Assembly: GCF_023856365.1 (NCBI RefSeq)
Contig: NC_064534.1
Coordinates: forward strand, 8,886,536 to 8,950,535
Origin: Brienomyrus brachyistius
Taxonomy: Eukaryota; Chordata; Actinopteri; Osteoglossiformes; Mormyridae
Length of the DNA: 64,000 nt
Direction: 5' to 3'
Part shown: positions 46,793 to 57,800 of the stretch, piece by piece
Position numbering within the stretch: the first letter of the stretch is position 1
How the letters are laid out: every line of letters begins with the position of its first letter
Notes under the pieces: generated by a model
What the model was told of the DNA's origin: nothing
The model's database searches: none
Seen by the model: only the letters and a program-made list of their open reading frames with translations
Made by a program: the position numbers and the translations under genes

Positions 46793-47296
46793 GGACCAAA
46801 ATCAAAGTATAATTTGCTAAATTTGTACTTACAAAACACAACAAGGTAAGGTGGCTGTATTTGTTTTGTGTAATGCATTTTTTTTATAATAGTCTTTACA
46901 AAAAAGTATAATTAACAAATGAAATTTTATTCTAAAAGTCATGTCACATAATGGATAACTGCATGATTTAATACACCATGCATGATTTTCAAACATCACG
47001 TCGGGATATAAATCCAAACATTAAATTCCTAAAGCCATATTATATAATGAATAATTGGATGATTTAATAGACTATGCATGGTTTTCAAACATTATGCCAG
47101 GATATAAATTCAAAAATATAAGGTGATTCTACATTACATTTAATGACAAAGAGCGATTATAACTGCACCTTTCAGAGCAATAGGGAGAATAGGGAGAATG
47201 ACGAGTCACCATCTCACACATTAATAGGTTTAAATGTACATTTACATGAGTGGGGGTGGGGGGGTAAGAGACATTTTAACAGAATGTCAAGTGCAT
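46793..47296. other. No gene recognised
   Basis: AT-rich. The parts at 46935-47000 and 47030-47115 repeat each other (TAATGGATAACTGCATGATT / TAATGAATAATTGGATGATT; CATGCATGATTTTCAAACAT / TATGCATGGTTTTCAAACAT), a diverged tandem duplication with a period of about 100 bases. Confidence 0.6.
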
Positions 47297-47784
47297 GTGG
47301 CAGTGATCTCTGTGTCTGGGGTTTTAAAGTGGCAGTGATCTCTGTGTCTGGGGTTTTAAAGTGGCAGTGATCTCTGTGTCTGGGGTTTTAAAGTGGCAGT
47401 GATCTCTGTGTCTGGGGTTTTAAAGTGGCAGTGATCTCTGTGTCTGGGGATATAAAGTGGCAGTGATCTCTGTGTCTGGGGATATAAAGTGGCAGTGATC
47501 TCTGTATCTGGGGTTTTAAAGTGGCAGTGATCTCTGTGTCTGGGGATTTAAAGTGGCAGTGATCTCTGTGTCGGGATTTAATGTGGCAGTGATCTCTGTG
47601 TCTGGGGATTTAAAGTGGCAGTGATCTCTGTGTCTGGGGATATAAAGTGGCAGTGATCTCTGTGTCTGGGGATATAAAGTGGCAGTGATCTCTGTGTCTG
47701 GGGATTTAAAGTGGCAGTGATCGCTGTGTCTGGGGATTTAAAGTGGCAGTGATCTCTGTGTCTGGGGATTTAAAGTGGCAGTGA
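47297..47784. repeat. 32-bp minisatellite, 15 units plus 10 bases
   Basis: The unit is GTGGCAGTGATCTCTGTGTC followed by TGGGGNNNTAAA. Three 3' variants occur: TTTTAAA (units 1-4 and 7), ATATAAA (5, 6, 11, 12) and ATTTAAA (8, 10, 13, 14, 15). Unit 9 (47553-47582) is 30 bases and ends CGGGATTTAAT. Unit 7 has TGTATC and unit 14 has GATCGC. No spacers are present, so it is not a CRISPR array. Confidence 0.98.
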
Positions 47785-49969
47785 CCCTGCCCACCCACAT
47801 GGGTACATAAAAACAGGTTTAAGCTCCTATAATAAACCAAAATGCTTCCTTTTACACTCAAGCATATTAACATGCCGGTGTGGTAACACAGATTTGCATT
47901 GTAATTAGGCAGCTGTCTGATTACAAACTTTTCGGCATCTAGCAAGGACCCACAAAAAGCATACCGCATTTGTACAGTTCATTAAATAAACAGATTATTC
48001 CACGCAGCATTGAAGTTTTGGGTCTTTTTGAGCAATACAAATGATTATGATTTGTATTCAAAGACCATTTGTTTTGAGGAAAACGGAATCTAACAAAAAG
48101 CAGGATTGCACATCAGAATCAATACCTGATCCTTGGGTTTGTCTCTGATTTGATATCCCAGCTCTAATAATTGACTGGTTGGTTATTGTCAGAAACCCTG
48201 CTTTCCTGTGGGTCTCTGGAAACCAACACGTATCAGACACAAATAAAACTGGGAAGCAGCCAATAGCATATTTCTGAACATGCATACTGTGATGTTAAAG
48301 AAGAGTGTATATCTCATTGAACAGTCAAGGAAGGCATTGACTGTATTTAAGCTCTTTTGATAAATGGCAGCACGCTTTTGTCAGCTACATGATTTTGCTG
48401 GCCACCATCATCTCAGGTGGGTGAGTGGGCCGCTTTATCACGAGCCAGGCAGACTCTCCAGGTTTTTCCTTCCTCAACTAGGTCATTGTGGGTAAAGGGG
48501 AGAGGTGACTTTGTGAAATTTGTTAGAACCAAAGTACGACTCCCATCAGACGGCGGCTGCGCGCATGACATAATGACAGCCTTATCGGGGGTGCACACAT
48601 TGAGCAGCAGTCCTTGGGCCCTAATCATAGGAAACGATGAGCAGGACTCTGCCTACCCATCAACCCCCAGGGTAAAAATCTGAATGAATGGGCGGAGGAG
48701 AAAAAAAAATGAAAACTAATCCCCTTGGGAGATGTAATAGAGATGGAGACTTCCTCCCAGTTACGGAAGCTAGTACTCCAGCTGAAGACCAGTCAGGAGT
48801 GAGGTGCTCCAGAATATGCAGCCTCAATGGCATGAAAACACCCTGTGAAAACACCCAAAGTATATTGGCCTAATACGGATTAAATGCGGCAAAGGGAATT
48901 AAAAAGATCTCTTTCAGAAAAGTTAGGTATAGCTTGGAGATGATCAGGGATAAGAATTTTAAGATGGATCTATAATTAGGGGTAAAAGTATAAAACCAAT
49001 GTTCCAAAGCAGGGCTCAATGAGCCTGGATGAAAAAAAAAGCTTTTTTTTCATAATATTTATTACTCATGTTAATGTTCACTAACCTCTGACCTCTGTGT
49101 TTCCTTCAGTTATGAATGTAGACCCAAAACACAGTGTATTAGCAGCATCTGAGAATTCACCAACAGTAATCAAAAATATTTTCTATCATTATTCTGAAGT
49201 GCTTCACTGGACTGCCAAAGGGTGCATGGCACAAGAATGGTTAAAAAGCCCTGATAGAAAACCTGGAAGCAGCTTCGCTATTTTGGTCATTTTCTAAAAG
49301 AAAAATCCATTAAGGACCTAATTTTGCCATTACTAAAAATCAGGCTAATAAGTTGGAGACCAGTTCAAGAAAAGGCACATGAGGTGTGAGGAACCATCAG
49401 GGCTCAAGTCATCACAGGATGCATGTGGATGCCACCCTCCCTGTGGAAAAAAAACGACAAAAATTATAGCCTTTGAAAATACGCTGTCCCCCCTTGCGGT
49501 CACCCTAAATTGTTCTCCTCACATAAAGATAAATGTACTAAATATATCAGCAGGTGCCCCCTCGCTCCTCTGCTTCAGCTGTGTTGCAGCCTTTTCCATT
49601 CAAATGCCACATCCATAACATCTCCACACAATGATGAAGACATGCGGGCAAGTGTTGGACCAAAGGACCGTATCCAGTCGCAGGTTGGTCACTGGCCGTG
49701 TTCCGTGGGCATGAGTGGAGACGTGAGAAGTTAACAACCGGTTACTCTCCATCCTGGATGAAGGATGGTCGTCGTGGAACCATTCTCTGGCCATTGAGAG
49801 GCATGGCATTGGTGGTTACTGTTGTGCGCTCATGTTCAACTGCCAAACACCTCAGCACTTGGTTGTGTCACCAGGTGTATCTGCCTTGCATTAGGCCGGT
49901 CTTGTGTGTAGTTGCTGGAACCTCACACAAGGGACAGGCTGGATTCTCTCTCAATCAAAGATTTATATA
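47785..49969. other. No gene recognised
   Basis: Over 2 kb unassigned. A strong splice-acceptor-like tract ends at 49109 (CTGTGTTTCCTTCAG), but the frame after it has no recognisable content. The segment 48410-48680 has higher GC than its flanks; the frames there overlap on both strands. Confidence 0.4.
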
Positions 49970-50725
49970 ATAACGTAATTGATACTTTAATTGATCCTCA
50001 TGGGGAAATTCTCTCTAAACGTCCCCCCAACTTGCTTTTTGTTGGTGAGAGCAAGCTGGCCATGAAGGGCAGCCACCTCAAGTCAAGTCAAGTAGGTCTT
50101 TAATGTCACTTTTACCTATACACAGTTGAATATTGTACACAGTTCAAAAGAAAACAGCGTTTCTCTTGGACCAAGGTGGTACGTAAAATAACACGAGACT
50201 AACAAGCAGCCCAGCAACGTAGAGGGTATAATGGGCAGAAACTGTGCAAACATTGCAGGATAGTGCAAGAGGACAGGACAACTGACACCTACGTGTACGA
50301 ACAGCACAGTAAACCCAATACTGAAAAAGTACAGTTTGGCAGGGCAATGAGGTAGAAATAAAAAGAAATAAAAGTAACTGTAAACATGGTTAGAATAAGA
50401 TACTAAATAGTAGTTAAACAATAGTGTTAAGGTGTGTGTATGGTATTAGATCAGTGCCTGGGAGTTCAGTAGTCTGACGGCATGGGGGAAGAAACTGTTT
50501 CTGAATCTGGTTGTGAAGGCAGGAATGCTTCAGTGTGTTTTACCAGACAGCAGTGGGTGGAAAGATAATGTGAGGGGTGGGGTCATCTACAATGTTGATG
50601 GCTTTGCAGATGCAAAAGGGGGACACCTAAGGAGCTGGGGGTTAAGGCCTTGCTAAAGGACCTAAGACAGCCTAGGTTTGAACCACTGACCTTCTGATCA
50701 CAGGCAGAGAGATTCAGCCCACTGA
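49970..50725. repeat. Fish dispersed repeat interrupted by a LINE
   Basis: Left part: TACTTTAATTGATCCTCATG, GGGAAATTCTCTC and AGGGCAGCCACCT. Right part after the LINE: ACACCTAAGGAGCTGGGGGT, TAAGGCCTTGCTAAAGGACC, TTTGAACCACTGACCTTCTG and ATCACAGGCAGAGAGATTCA. The two parts form one repeat in other fish genomes, to my recollection. CACCT at 50074-50078 and 50624-50628 may be the target duplication of the inserted LINE. Confidence 0.55.
50079..50621 (-). mobile_element. LINE 3' end with (TTGAC)n tail
   Basis: The plus strand opens with the reverse complement of the tail, CAAGTCAAGTCAAGTAGG. On the minus strand the frame around 50465-50520 reads RFRNSFFPHAVRLLNS, the conserved C-terminal motif of the second ORF in a widespread fish LINE group. 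The rest is 3' untranslated region. 5' truncation, as here, is usual for LINEs because reverse transcription starts at the 3' end. The clade (Rex1/Babar, L2 or other) cannot be fixed from this piece. Confidence 0.7.
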
Positions 50726-51313
50726 GCCTCACTGACGTCGGAGGGAGAAGGCAAGTTGTGATGATGAAGCTTCACCTGTTTGACTCCATGCTTCATAGCT
50801 TCCTCCGTGAGATTTGCCTCCTGTCAAGGCCCTCCCACCTCGCCCTGCAGCCTTGCTTGGCTGGAGATATTGCTTTGGGACACCTGGCTGCGTCTTGGCT
50901 GCACACCTCCTCCCCCACCCCATGCCAGCAGTCATTTGAAGTAGCCTTTTGCCAGATACATTTCAGTGCTCCTAAGCCAAAGCCCTCTCTGCCTTTTTGA
51001 ACATACCCCACTATAGCCTGGTGTCGGAGAGCAGATTTTGTGTCCAGTACTTCTGTAGCTGGGGTCCCTTATTTGCTGTTTCTACGGTTGGAGTAACGCT
51101 TATTATGGTTGAGACCTGAGATTCTGTGAGCGTCATCTCCAGCTTTGCTTTGGCACGTTTATATTCCTCCACAAGGCTAGAGATTGGCAGTGAAAGGAGT
51201 CCACTCCCATACAGCCCTATGCTGCTGAGGGGTCTTGGAAGCCCAAGCCACTTCCTTACTTATAGATTCACCAATCTCTCCAGTTGATTTGCATGAGATA
51301 GGATGACCTAGTA

Positions 51314-51506
51314 CAGGGGTGACCAGTCTTATCCAGAACGAGCCGCTGTGCATGCGGGTTTTCACTGCAACTTCCTAATTAGATCACTAATTAGAGGACT
51401 GATTGGCTGAAGAGTCCTCACATCTGAGTATGAACAGCTGACTTAAAGGTTTTCCCAAAATCCTGCACACCCACTGGCCCCTTGCAGATAACAATGGCCA
51501 CCCCTG
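51314..51506. mobile_element. 193-bp hAT MITE inside the LINE pseudogene
   Basis: Ends CAGGGGTGACCAGTCTTATC and (reverse complement) CAGGGGTGGCCATTGTTATC are terminal inverted repeats. ACCTAGTA at 51306-51313 and 51507-51514 is a perfect 8-bp target duplication, diagnostic of hAT insertion. Removing the element plus one duplication joins the LINE reading on either side. No coding capacity. Confidence 0.92.
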
Positions 51507-51887
51507 ACCTAGTAGATGGTAACTGGCCACAGGAGGCAGGGAAACAGTCCAAATTGAAAGCAGCAAAGCAACAGCTTCCCTGGGTGAGCGGTGTTGCCGA
51601 TTTGCTTAAGGCCACTGATTCATCTTGCCTAAGTTGTTCTACCTCTTCTCTGTCCTTGAAGTTGGCATTGTGCCATCGTCTGAGGCTTCTGATGGGCTAC
51701 TCCAGGGCGGTTGGTATTGGCTCATTTTTAATGCGGATCCTTTCGTCAGTGAGCCGGCGTTTGACAATGGAAATACTGTGGGATTCACAGTGTTTGATCT
51801 CCATTCGTGCCCATTTGATGTTTCCCTGCAGTCTTTCCAGCAGGCATTTGGTACATGCTTTTGTTGTTCGTTGTTAGAAGAGGGTGT

Positions 51888-52655
51888 GGTGAATGATGAT
51901 CCTCAGTGCAGCTAACAAGACAAAGGGAACTTTATTTTAAACTGAACTTTTTTTTATTTAAAATAAATAAATAAATAAACTGAACTCAACGGAACCAGAA
52001 ACAAAAAGGCAGGTAAATAATACTGGCACTCACAAAGGATTAAATCAAACACAAGGGGCCGCAGAGTAAACACAAACATGATCAGGTAACACACAGGAAA
52101 CAAACAAAACGATTGACCAAACAACAGATCTAGAGCAGGCACTTATATACACAGATAATGAGGGCATGACGAGGGACAGGTGTGGACCATTACTAATTAC
52201 ACACAAGGAGGTACAGCGAAGGGGTGAGGCTAATTAACAAGCACAAGGACTGAAACATTAGGAATATATGTGAAACATGACACGACTAAAAAACTAGACA
52301 GGGATGGGGATAACCAGAAACAATGATACAAAAGCAAGGACCATCCATCCATCCATCCATCCATCCATCCATCCATCATCTTCCGCTTAATCCGAGGTCG
52401 GTTCGCAGGACTCGTACTGAAATACCAGAACATAACAGGAGGAATACAAAACTAATAACTAAAATGTCCAACACAGCCGACGATTATGGATGCACAGTGC
52501 TTAGCCAAGAGGTAAGTCCATTCGGTCACATGGCAGCCTGGGGGGCAGGGGAACACACTAGCAACGGAGAAGGGAGCTAAAGCTAAGGAAACAGAGACAG
52601 AACAGGATGGCCGGTGACACCTGGTGGCCACATGAGAAAATGACCGACAAGGTGG
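51888..52655 (-). mobile_element. LTR-like insertion splitting the reverse transcriptase
   Basis: The stretch lies precisely between two contiguous parts of the LINE protein. It contains GGAACTTTATTTTAAAC (reverse complement of an AATAAA signal) near 51925, GACAGGTGTGGACCATTACT near 52175, and GGCCGGTGACACCTGGTGGC near 52607. The latter has a relative at 56397 (GGCCAGCAACACCTGCTGGC). These features suit a long terminal repeat or other short retroelement. Ends are approximate (GGGTG on the left, AGGTG on the right, not an exact target duplication). An (ATCC)n tract sits inside. Confidence 0.5.
52342..52400 (-). repeat. (ATCC)n with SINE-tail remnant
   Basis: About nine CATC/ATCC tetranucleotides (52342-52378) followed by ATCTTCCGCTTAATCCGAGG, the end of a minus-strand retroposon whose body is missing. 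Confidence 0.8.
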
Positions 52656-53370
52656 GGACTGATCCAGACAGTTGATATTGCGATTATGCCATCCACTAAT
52701 ACACTGATGGGAGGATGACGCAGTCCATTCTTCAAGCGTTTCCCTCTGACTACCGACCGTTATTAGACCATTGCCATGGTACATACCGGGGGAGAAATAG
52801 TATTGCTGACGCTTTGGTCTATCTCAAGGTTCTGCCAGGCGGTGGTGTATCCTGGAAGTAAGCGTTGACCAGCTTTTTGATGACCTACGAGACACTGAAA
52901 AAGTTGAAAACTATACATAATGTCTCGTGAGGGACCAACTCGAAGGCATTGGCCAGATCTATTTAAACCACATGTAGGTCTCTCCATTCATTCTTGGCAG
53001 TTTGTATTTGGTGCCAGACGGTATTTATGTGTTCCAGACATCTTGAGAAGCCACATATGCCTACATTCTGCACCGATATATCAACAAAGTTGTTGCTCTA
53101 TAAATATACTCAGAGTATTTTGGTCACGACACCAAAGATGATCTTTCCTTCCACATTCAGGAGATTGATCTGTCAGAACTGGTTAGACTGGTTGGATTAT
53201 TGAGGAGTTTTCTTTGGGAAGTCAGATCCCACCAACCTTCAGTAATGCTTTAGATATAATACCTCTAACCCATGCCACTTTCAATAACTTTCAGAGGTAT
53301 ATCAGAGCACTTATGGATCCTGTCTGGAACACCATTGAGGCCATGGGGCCTCAACCTGCAGCTGTGGCCC

Positions 53371-55969
53371 CCAGTACTCTACTGTCTCAGTATCGGCTTA
53401 ACTGTGACTTCATTCCACTATAGTCTGTACAACCAGCAGACTACATGATGATGATCATACTGAGAGAACTAGAGGAGACTGGGAGGTTGCCAGCGCACCA
53501 GCAGTAGATCACAACAGCAGTATTAGTCTTTTCATCCGCTGCATCCGTCAAGCTGCCATTAGGAGTGACAATATGAGAAAAGTTCCCACTACTCTTAAAA
53601 CATCAATGCAGTGAAAGAAAAGAGAAATCGTTTTGCAGAAGAGCTGCCTATATTTTTATCCAGATGGAGTGCTGTCAGGATGTGTTCTTTGATCTCTGGG
53701 CTCCTTCGCCAGCGTGGGGTCACGCAGCGTTGACCTCACCGTTTTGTTCGCTCCTTTGCTGTGGAGAAGAGATCTGAGAGGATCACATCTGACGGGAAGC
53801 ATCTGACAAGGTTACGTGACGGTACAAGCTCTGGAAATTCACCCCATCTCTTATGAGCAACCAGCAGTACATTGGTAAAGCAAAAAAAAAAAGTCAACCA
53901 GCGAAAATCAAGACACTTCCCTTTATTTATGCGGTTATTTGTTTGTTTAGCTAGTTTTACTGAACAGATACTTCCAACTAGCTGCTAAAATGTCATACAG
54001 TGATATTTTAACGATGGAGTTAAAGCTCAGTAGAATAGGTAGGAATTTTGGGAAGTGCCTCATTGGGTTACAGGCTCTGATCCCAAATCACTACACCCTT
54101 ACACAAGTTAGAGAGATCAGAACCAAACCGTGGACTCTCTCAGTTTGGTGCTTGCAGCAAATCCCTGTTCACCATATTTCACCACTAACCCCACAGCAGA
54201 CCAAAGTGCACCATTGTCTGTGGTGACCGGTCACATAAGACATCACGACGATAAAGAGTCACGTCATAACTCTCAAGTATAATCTCTTTGTTTTCACTTA
54301 TCTCTCAATTTAATAAAATTACGACAGAGAAAAGTTATTCTTAAGTGAACATTAAGGGAATAATTTTGCATTTAATAACCGAGTTTAATACTTAGTTCCA
54401 AAATGTATTATTATTTATTAGATATGCAAATAGTAAATAGCAAATAATGAAATTATTGGTAAAACTGTATTTAACTAGTTATTAATTGTCATTTATAAAT
54501 ATAGAAATACGTACTTAATATTGTGATATTTATATTCCCTTTTGAAGCATTTAGTTTCTATCTCAAAAAGACAGATTTCAGTTTTATCTTTTAGTGTATT
54601 TATTATATAAACACATAAGAGGTAGAGAGTGGAACAAATACTGTTGAATGTTTTATATAAATCAGGCGTAAATCTGATAGATCTGAACAGACAACCTAAA
54701 TGAATGTTGCCAGATTACAAAAGAGAAACTTACTACATGAAGAAGGTGATGCAATCCATAGAAACTAGCAATTACTTCAATAATTATAAATTGGCCTGAA
54801 CTAATTGTATTTGACCTTACAATAGATATGCATCCTTGTTAAACCTTTGTATGCATTTTTTAATCTTTTTATTTGATGTTCTGTTAGCTTAGTTAACTGC
54901 ACTAAAATGTCAAGAACAGGCAAAATTGATTATCTCTATATGTTTAAGAGGATTTTAAATGTGACTCTCTTTCCCGTTACACTTAAGAACATAACACTGC
55001 GTTTTGTGATCGCAAACACAAACAGTATGCATGTTTCATTTAACTGCCTTCCATGCTTCACACAAGCAAGGTTCTGTTCAACATCGCTGATCACGTAAAA
55101 GTAATATAATCTGCATAAGAATCTGTTTACCCTTTTCCCTATTAGTGAAACATTTATTTCTTTACTGAACACCGAACACTGAAATAGTTTTTTTTCTTCA
55201 AACTTCTGCAGAAGGTCTGCAGATCTGATGGTATCTAACATGATTGCTTCTGTCAAACATGGTATCGTTCTTCTCAATGAGCTATATATTCTGACACTGG
55301 GAGCTCATGCGAATCGCAGCCACCAGCTGCTCACACTGCTCAGAATGACAGTGCATTCTGTGCCGCAGACTAGGTGACCCAAAGTGACAGCGGAATCACG
55401 GATTGTCACGACGCCAATATCGGGTACGGCTGAGACCATATGAGGTTTATGGTCACGTACCAACACACTGCGCCCGGTGACAAATCATTGATTTCATCCG
55501 TTGCAGCTCATTTCATTTCAGGGTGCAGCTGGATTTAGTGACAAGGCCCACGCTGACTCGGTAGACTCGGACTGCGATTGTACTGCAAATTCATCGTTTG
55601 GTCATTCTGAGTGACCACTGAGACATGGCCACCCAAGCCTAACAGACATTGAGACCTAATATACTAGTCTCTCTCATCTCGAAATACCATCGTGTCACGT
55701 ATCTTATGCAGTAACATATCTGCAGAAATGCAAAAGGCCAGCTGCCAAGGAAGGAAATCTGACCTTGGAACGTAGCAAAACCTTCACTGCCGAGGGAATG
55801 AATCCTTTCCACTCGTCAGAGAACGTGCTGGACATTCCTGCAAATTTGCCAGCTGAACATCAGCTGTATGTAAAGCTTTGCTTGCAAAAAGAATGCAATA
55901 ATTTGTTTTATTTCACTCCCCCTTAAAAAAAACTACTAAGGCCTTTTAAGAAACATTACAGGCTAAGGC
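53371..55969. other. No gene recognised
   Basis: The first part (to about 53620) may hold the N-terminal part of the LINE ORF, but no motif is readable. 54240-54900 is very AT-rich. 55290-55700 is more GC-balanced and unassigned. Confidence 0.4.
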
Positions 55970-56175
55970 AGCAGAGTGGCACACACGTCCAGGAGAGTAG
56001 GGTCCTGGCCCGAGCTGTGTTTGCGTGTTACTTGAACACTTTATGGGGTGTAATTCTTTGTGTGAGTGTGAATGAGCTTTCTGTGCTGGTCGGATCCCCT
56101 GAGCTTCCTGGGATAGGATCCAAGCTCATCACAACTCTTTAGGGGATATGCAATTGGAAGATGAATGAATAGACA
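55970..56175 (+). mobile_element. Degenerate SINE copy
   Basis: GGCAGCAGAGTGGCACACAC, AGTAGGGTCCTGGCCCGAGC, GTGTTTGCGTGTTACTTGAA, TTTGTGTGAGTGTGAATGAG, CTGGGATAGGATCCAAGCTC and AGATGAATGAATAG follow the SINE order. Confidence 0.5.
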
Positions 56176-56990
56176 GATTATAGCCAGGTTAATAATCAAT
56201 TTTAATCACAGTATACATCACAGTGGTTTGCATGGTGCTAAGAGGGATCTTGGGAAACGGTAGATGACATCAAACTGTAGCCTGGCTAATGCCAGCCGGC
56301 CTCAATCCCATGATGTAGGAGTTTTTTGGTTCAGAGTCACTGACTTACCCCATCTAGCCATGCAGCGGCTCCAGAAGTAAGGGCACAAATGGGGTGGCCA
56401 GCAACACCTGCTGGCCAAATGGGGAAATGACATACAGAACGGGGCAAGACAATCCTGTCCAATAGGGTTATCAAACAGAATCATATGATATAATGATGAG
56501 GAATGAAAAAACAGGTTCCTTATGGATGGGCTTTTCCTATTCATTGTTATACAGCCACTGTGCAGAGACAGGGTTAAGGGAAACACAGCAGGGAAGCATA
56601 ACAAAAACTGTTTCCGTAGGGGGAAAGTAAGCAATAAACAGTAACCAGAGTCAGGATGAGTTTGGCCAGCTTTATATGCGGAGGGAAAGAACAGGGACAC
56701 ATTGGTTTATACCATTAGACAGATTGAGTGAATCAGCAAACAAACCCAGTCAGCAGGCCTCCCCTCCCAGTTAGGACACCTCCCTCACCCCTAGAGTGTT
56801 GTTAAAAAAAATGCAATCTCAGAAGAGTTATCTCATGGGCTTCTGTGGAGGCATGCTCAGAAGGTCAGACTGGGGGCAGCCCTGCTCGTGTGATATTAGA
56901 TGAGGGAAACTCCTTAGCTTGCAATTCACGTTCAGTGCTGCTCAGCCACAGCAGAGAAGAACATTAACAAACATGACGTAGGACAACCAG
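56176..56990. other. Possible retroelement relic, unassigned
   Basis: 56390-56425 (GGGTGGCCAGCAACACCTGC, TGGCCAAATGGGGAAATGAC) resembles 52600-52645 within the LTR-like insertion, suggesting a shared element. No ends or coding motifs can be placed. Confidence 0.3.
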
Positions 56991-56995
56991 CAACT

Positions 56996-57178
56996 TTATG
57001 TAGGCTGGGGAGAGCTGGTGTAGATTATTAGTATGTCATCAGCATAGACGTATTTGCTATACATTGCTTGTCCCCATTGTCCTCTTAGACTGACAGTCCA
57101 CATTTGCTGCAACCTGGAGTCAATCCAATGAAGGCCAACAGGTTGTTGATCCTTTGTTCGCCTCCTGCTGGCCACCAC
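56996..57178 (-). pseudogene. Possible LINE reverse transcriptase core fragment
   Basis: The minus strand reads RGQWGQAMYSKYVYADDILI and then IYTSSP. YADD flanked by hydrophobic residues is the catalytic motif of non-LTR reverse transcriptases, and the preceding Lys-Tyr spacing suits it. The fragment is only 60 codons and nothing around it confirms the domain, so chance cannot be excluded. It is a different family from the pseudogene at 50735-53370, whose equivalent motif is LVDG. Confidence 0.4.
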
Positions 57179-57409
57179 ATCATCCCAGTATCACAGGACT
57201 CTAGTATACTGTAGCTACAGCACAGAGCCAATCAATGAAACTCCCGGTTCAATATTTACAGACATCTAAGACCGCTCTGCCTCCATGAGAAAGAAATATC
57301 AGTAAGGGCACTTAAATGTGAAACCCCCTGCTTTTGTAAATGCCAGAGGAAGCTGACACATCATTGTTTGTCCAGCCCAAGAATTATCACAAGCAGGGTT
57401 TTATTGTTA

Positions 57410-57800
57410 GCAAGTGTAAAAAAACTGAAAGCCAAATCCAAAGAAAAACTATAAATATCATCCAAAACTATCCGAAATTAAATACAAATGAACGTCAAAT
57501 ACTTTCTGTTTAGAGCAAGTGATTTACCTTTAATTCCATTATTATGTGGAATGTGTCATTTGTCGCCTATTTGTATTCAAATAGGATTCACTCTAAAAGG
57601 CAGACACGTAAAACTGCTGTACAACTTTCAGTCTATCCCTAAAAATAAAATTGCTTAAACTGAAAAAGGAACATTTGTAAAAATTAAATAAAAATATAAT
57701 TACACTGAAAATTAACTAAAACTAAACTGGTTTTCAAATGGAAATGAATATAAAAATTTTAACTAACTGAAAAAATCTAAACTAAAACAACACTGATCGG
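57410..57800. repeat. AACTAAAA-rich degenerate repeat
   Basis: Many AAAACTAAA, AAATTAAA and CTAAAATTAA-like words ending in CTAAACTAAAACAACACTGA, a pattern seen at the ends of some fish retroelements. Low complexity; the class is unknown. Confidence 0.45.

Larger units (their letters stand above)
50735..53370 (-). pseudogene. LINE reverse transcriptase pseudogene, split by insertions
   Basis: Two blocks of one non-LTR reverse transcriptase are readable on the minus strand. Block 1 (53370 down to about 52660) has INLLNVEGKI near 53140-53172, the NAF-VPHE region near 52935, and LEIDQSVSNTISPPVCTMAM near 52765-52825. It ends at PPISVLVDGIIAIST, where the catalytic YxDD has become LVDG, so the active site is lost. 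Block 2 (51875 down to about 50735) continues with CTKCLLERLQGNIKWARM, then VEEYKRAKAKLEMTLTES (51115-51175) and PAKQGCRARWEGLDRRQISR (50805-50865). The blocks meet exactly where 51888-52655 is inserted. A hAT MITE (51314-51506) interrupts block 2. Frameshifts and stops are numerous. The enzyme copied element RNA into the genome. Confidence 0.8.

Noticed and set aside
49097..49297. Exon after the acceptor-like CTGTGTTTCCTTCAG
   Set aside because: The frame contains no recognisable protein pattern, and the downstream words resemble a dispersed repeat.
52780..52830. Plus-strand Ty3/gypsy RNase H motif (GRNSIADAL)
   Set aside because: The same bases on the minus strand fit a LINE reverse transcriptase in correct order with its neighbours, which is far better supported.
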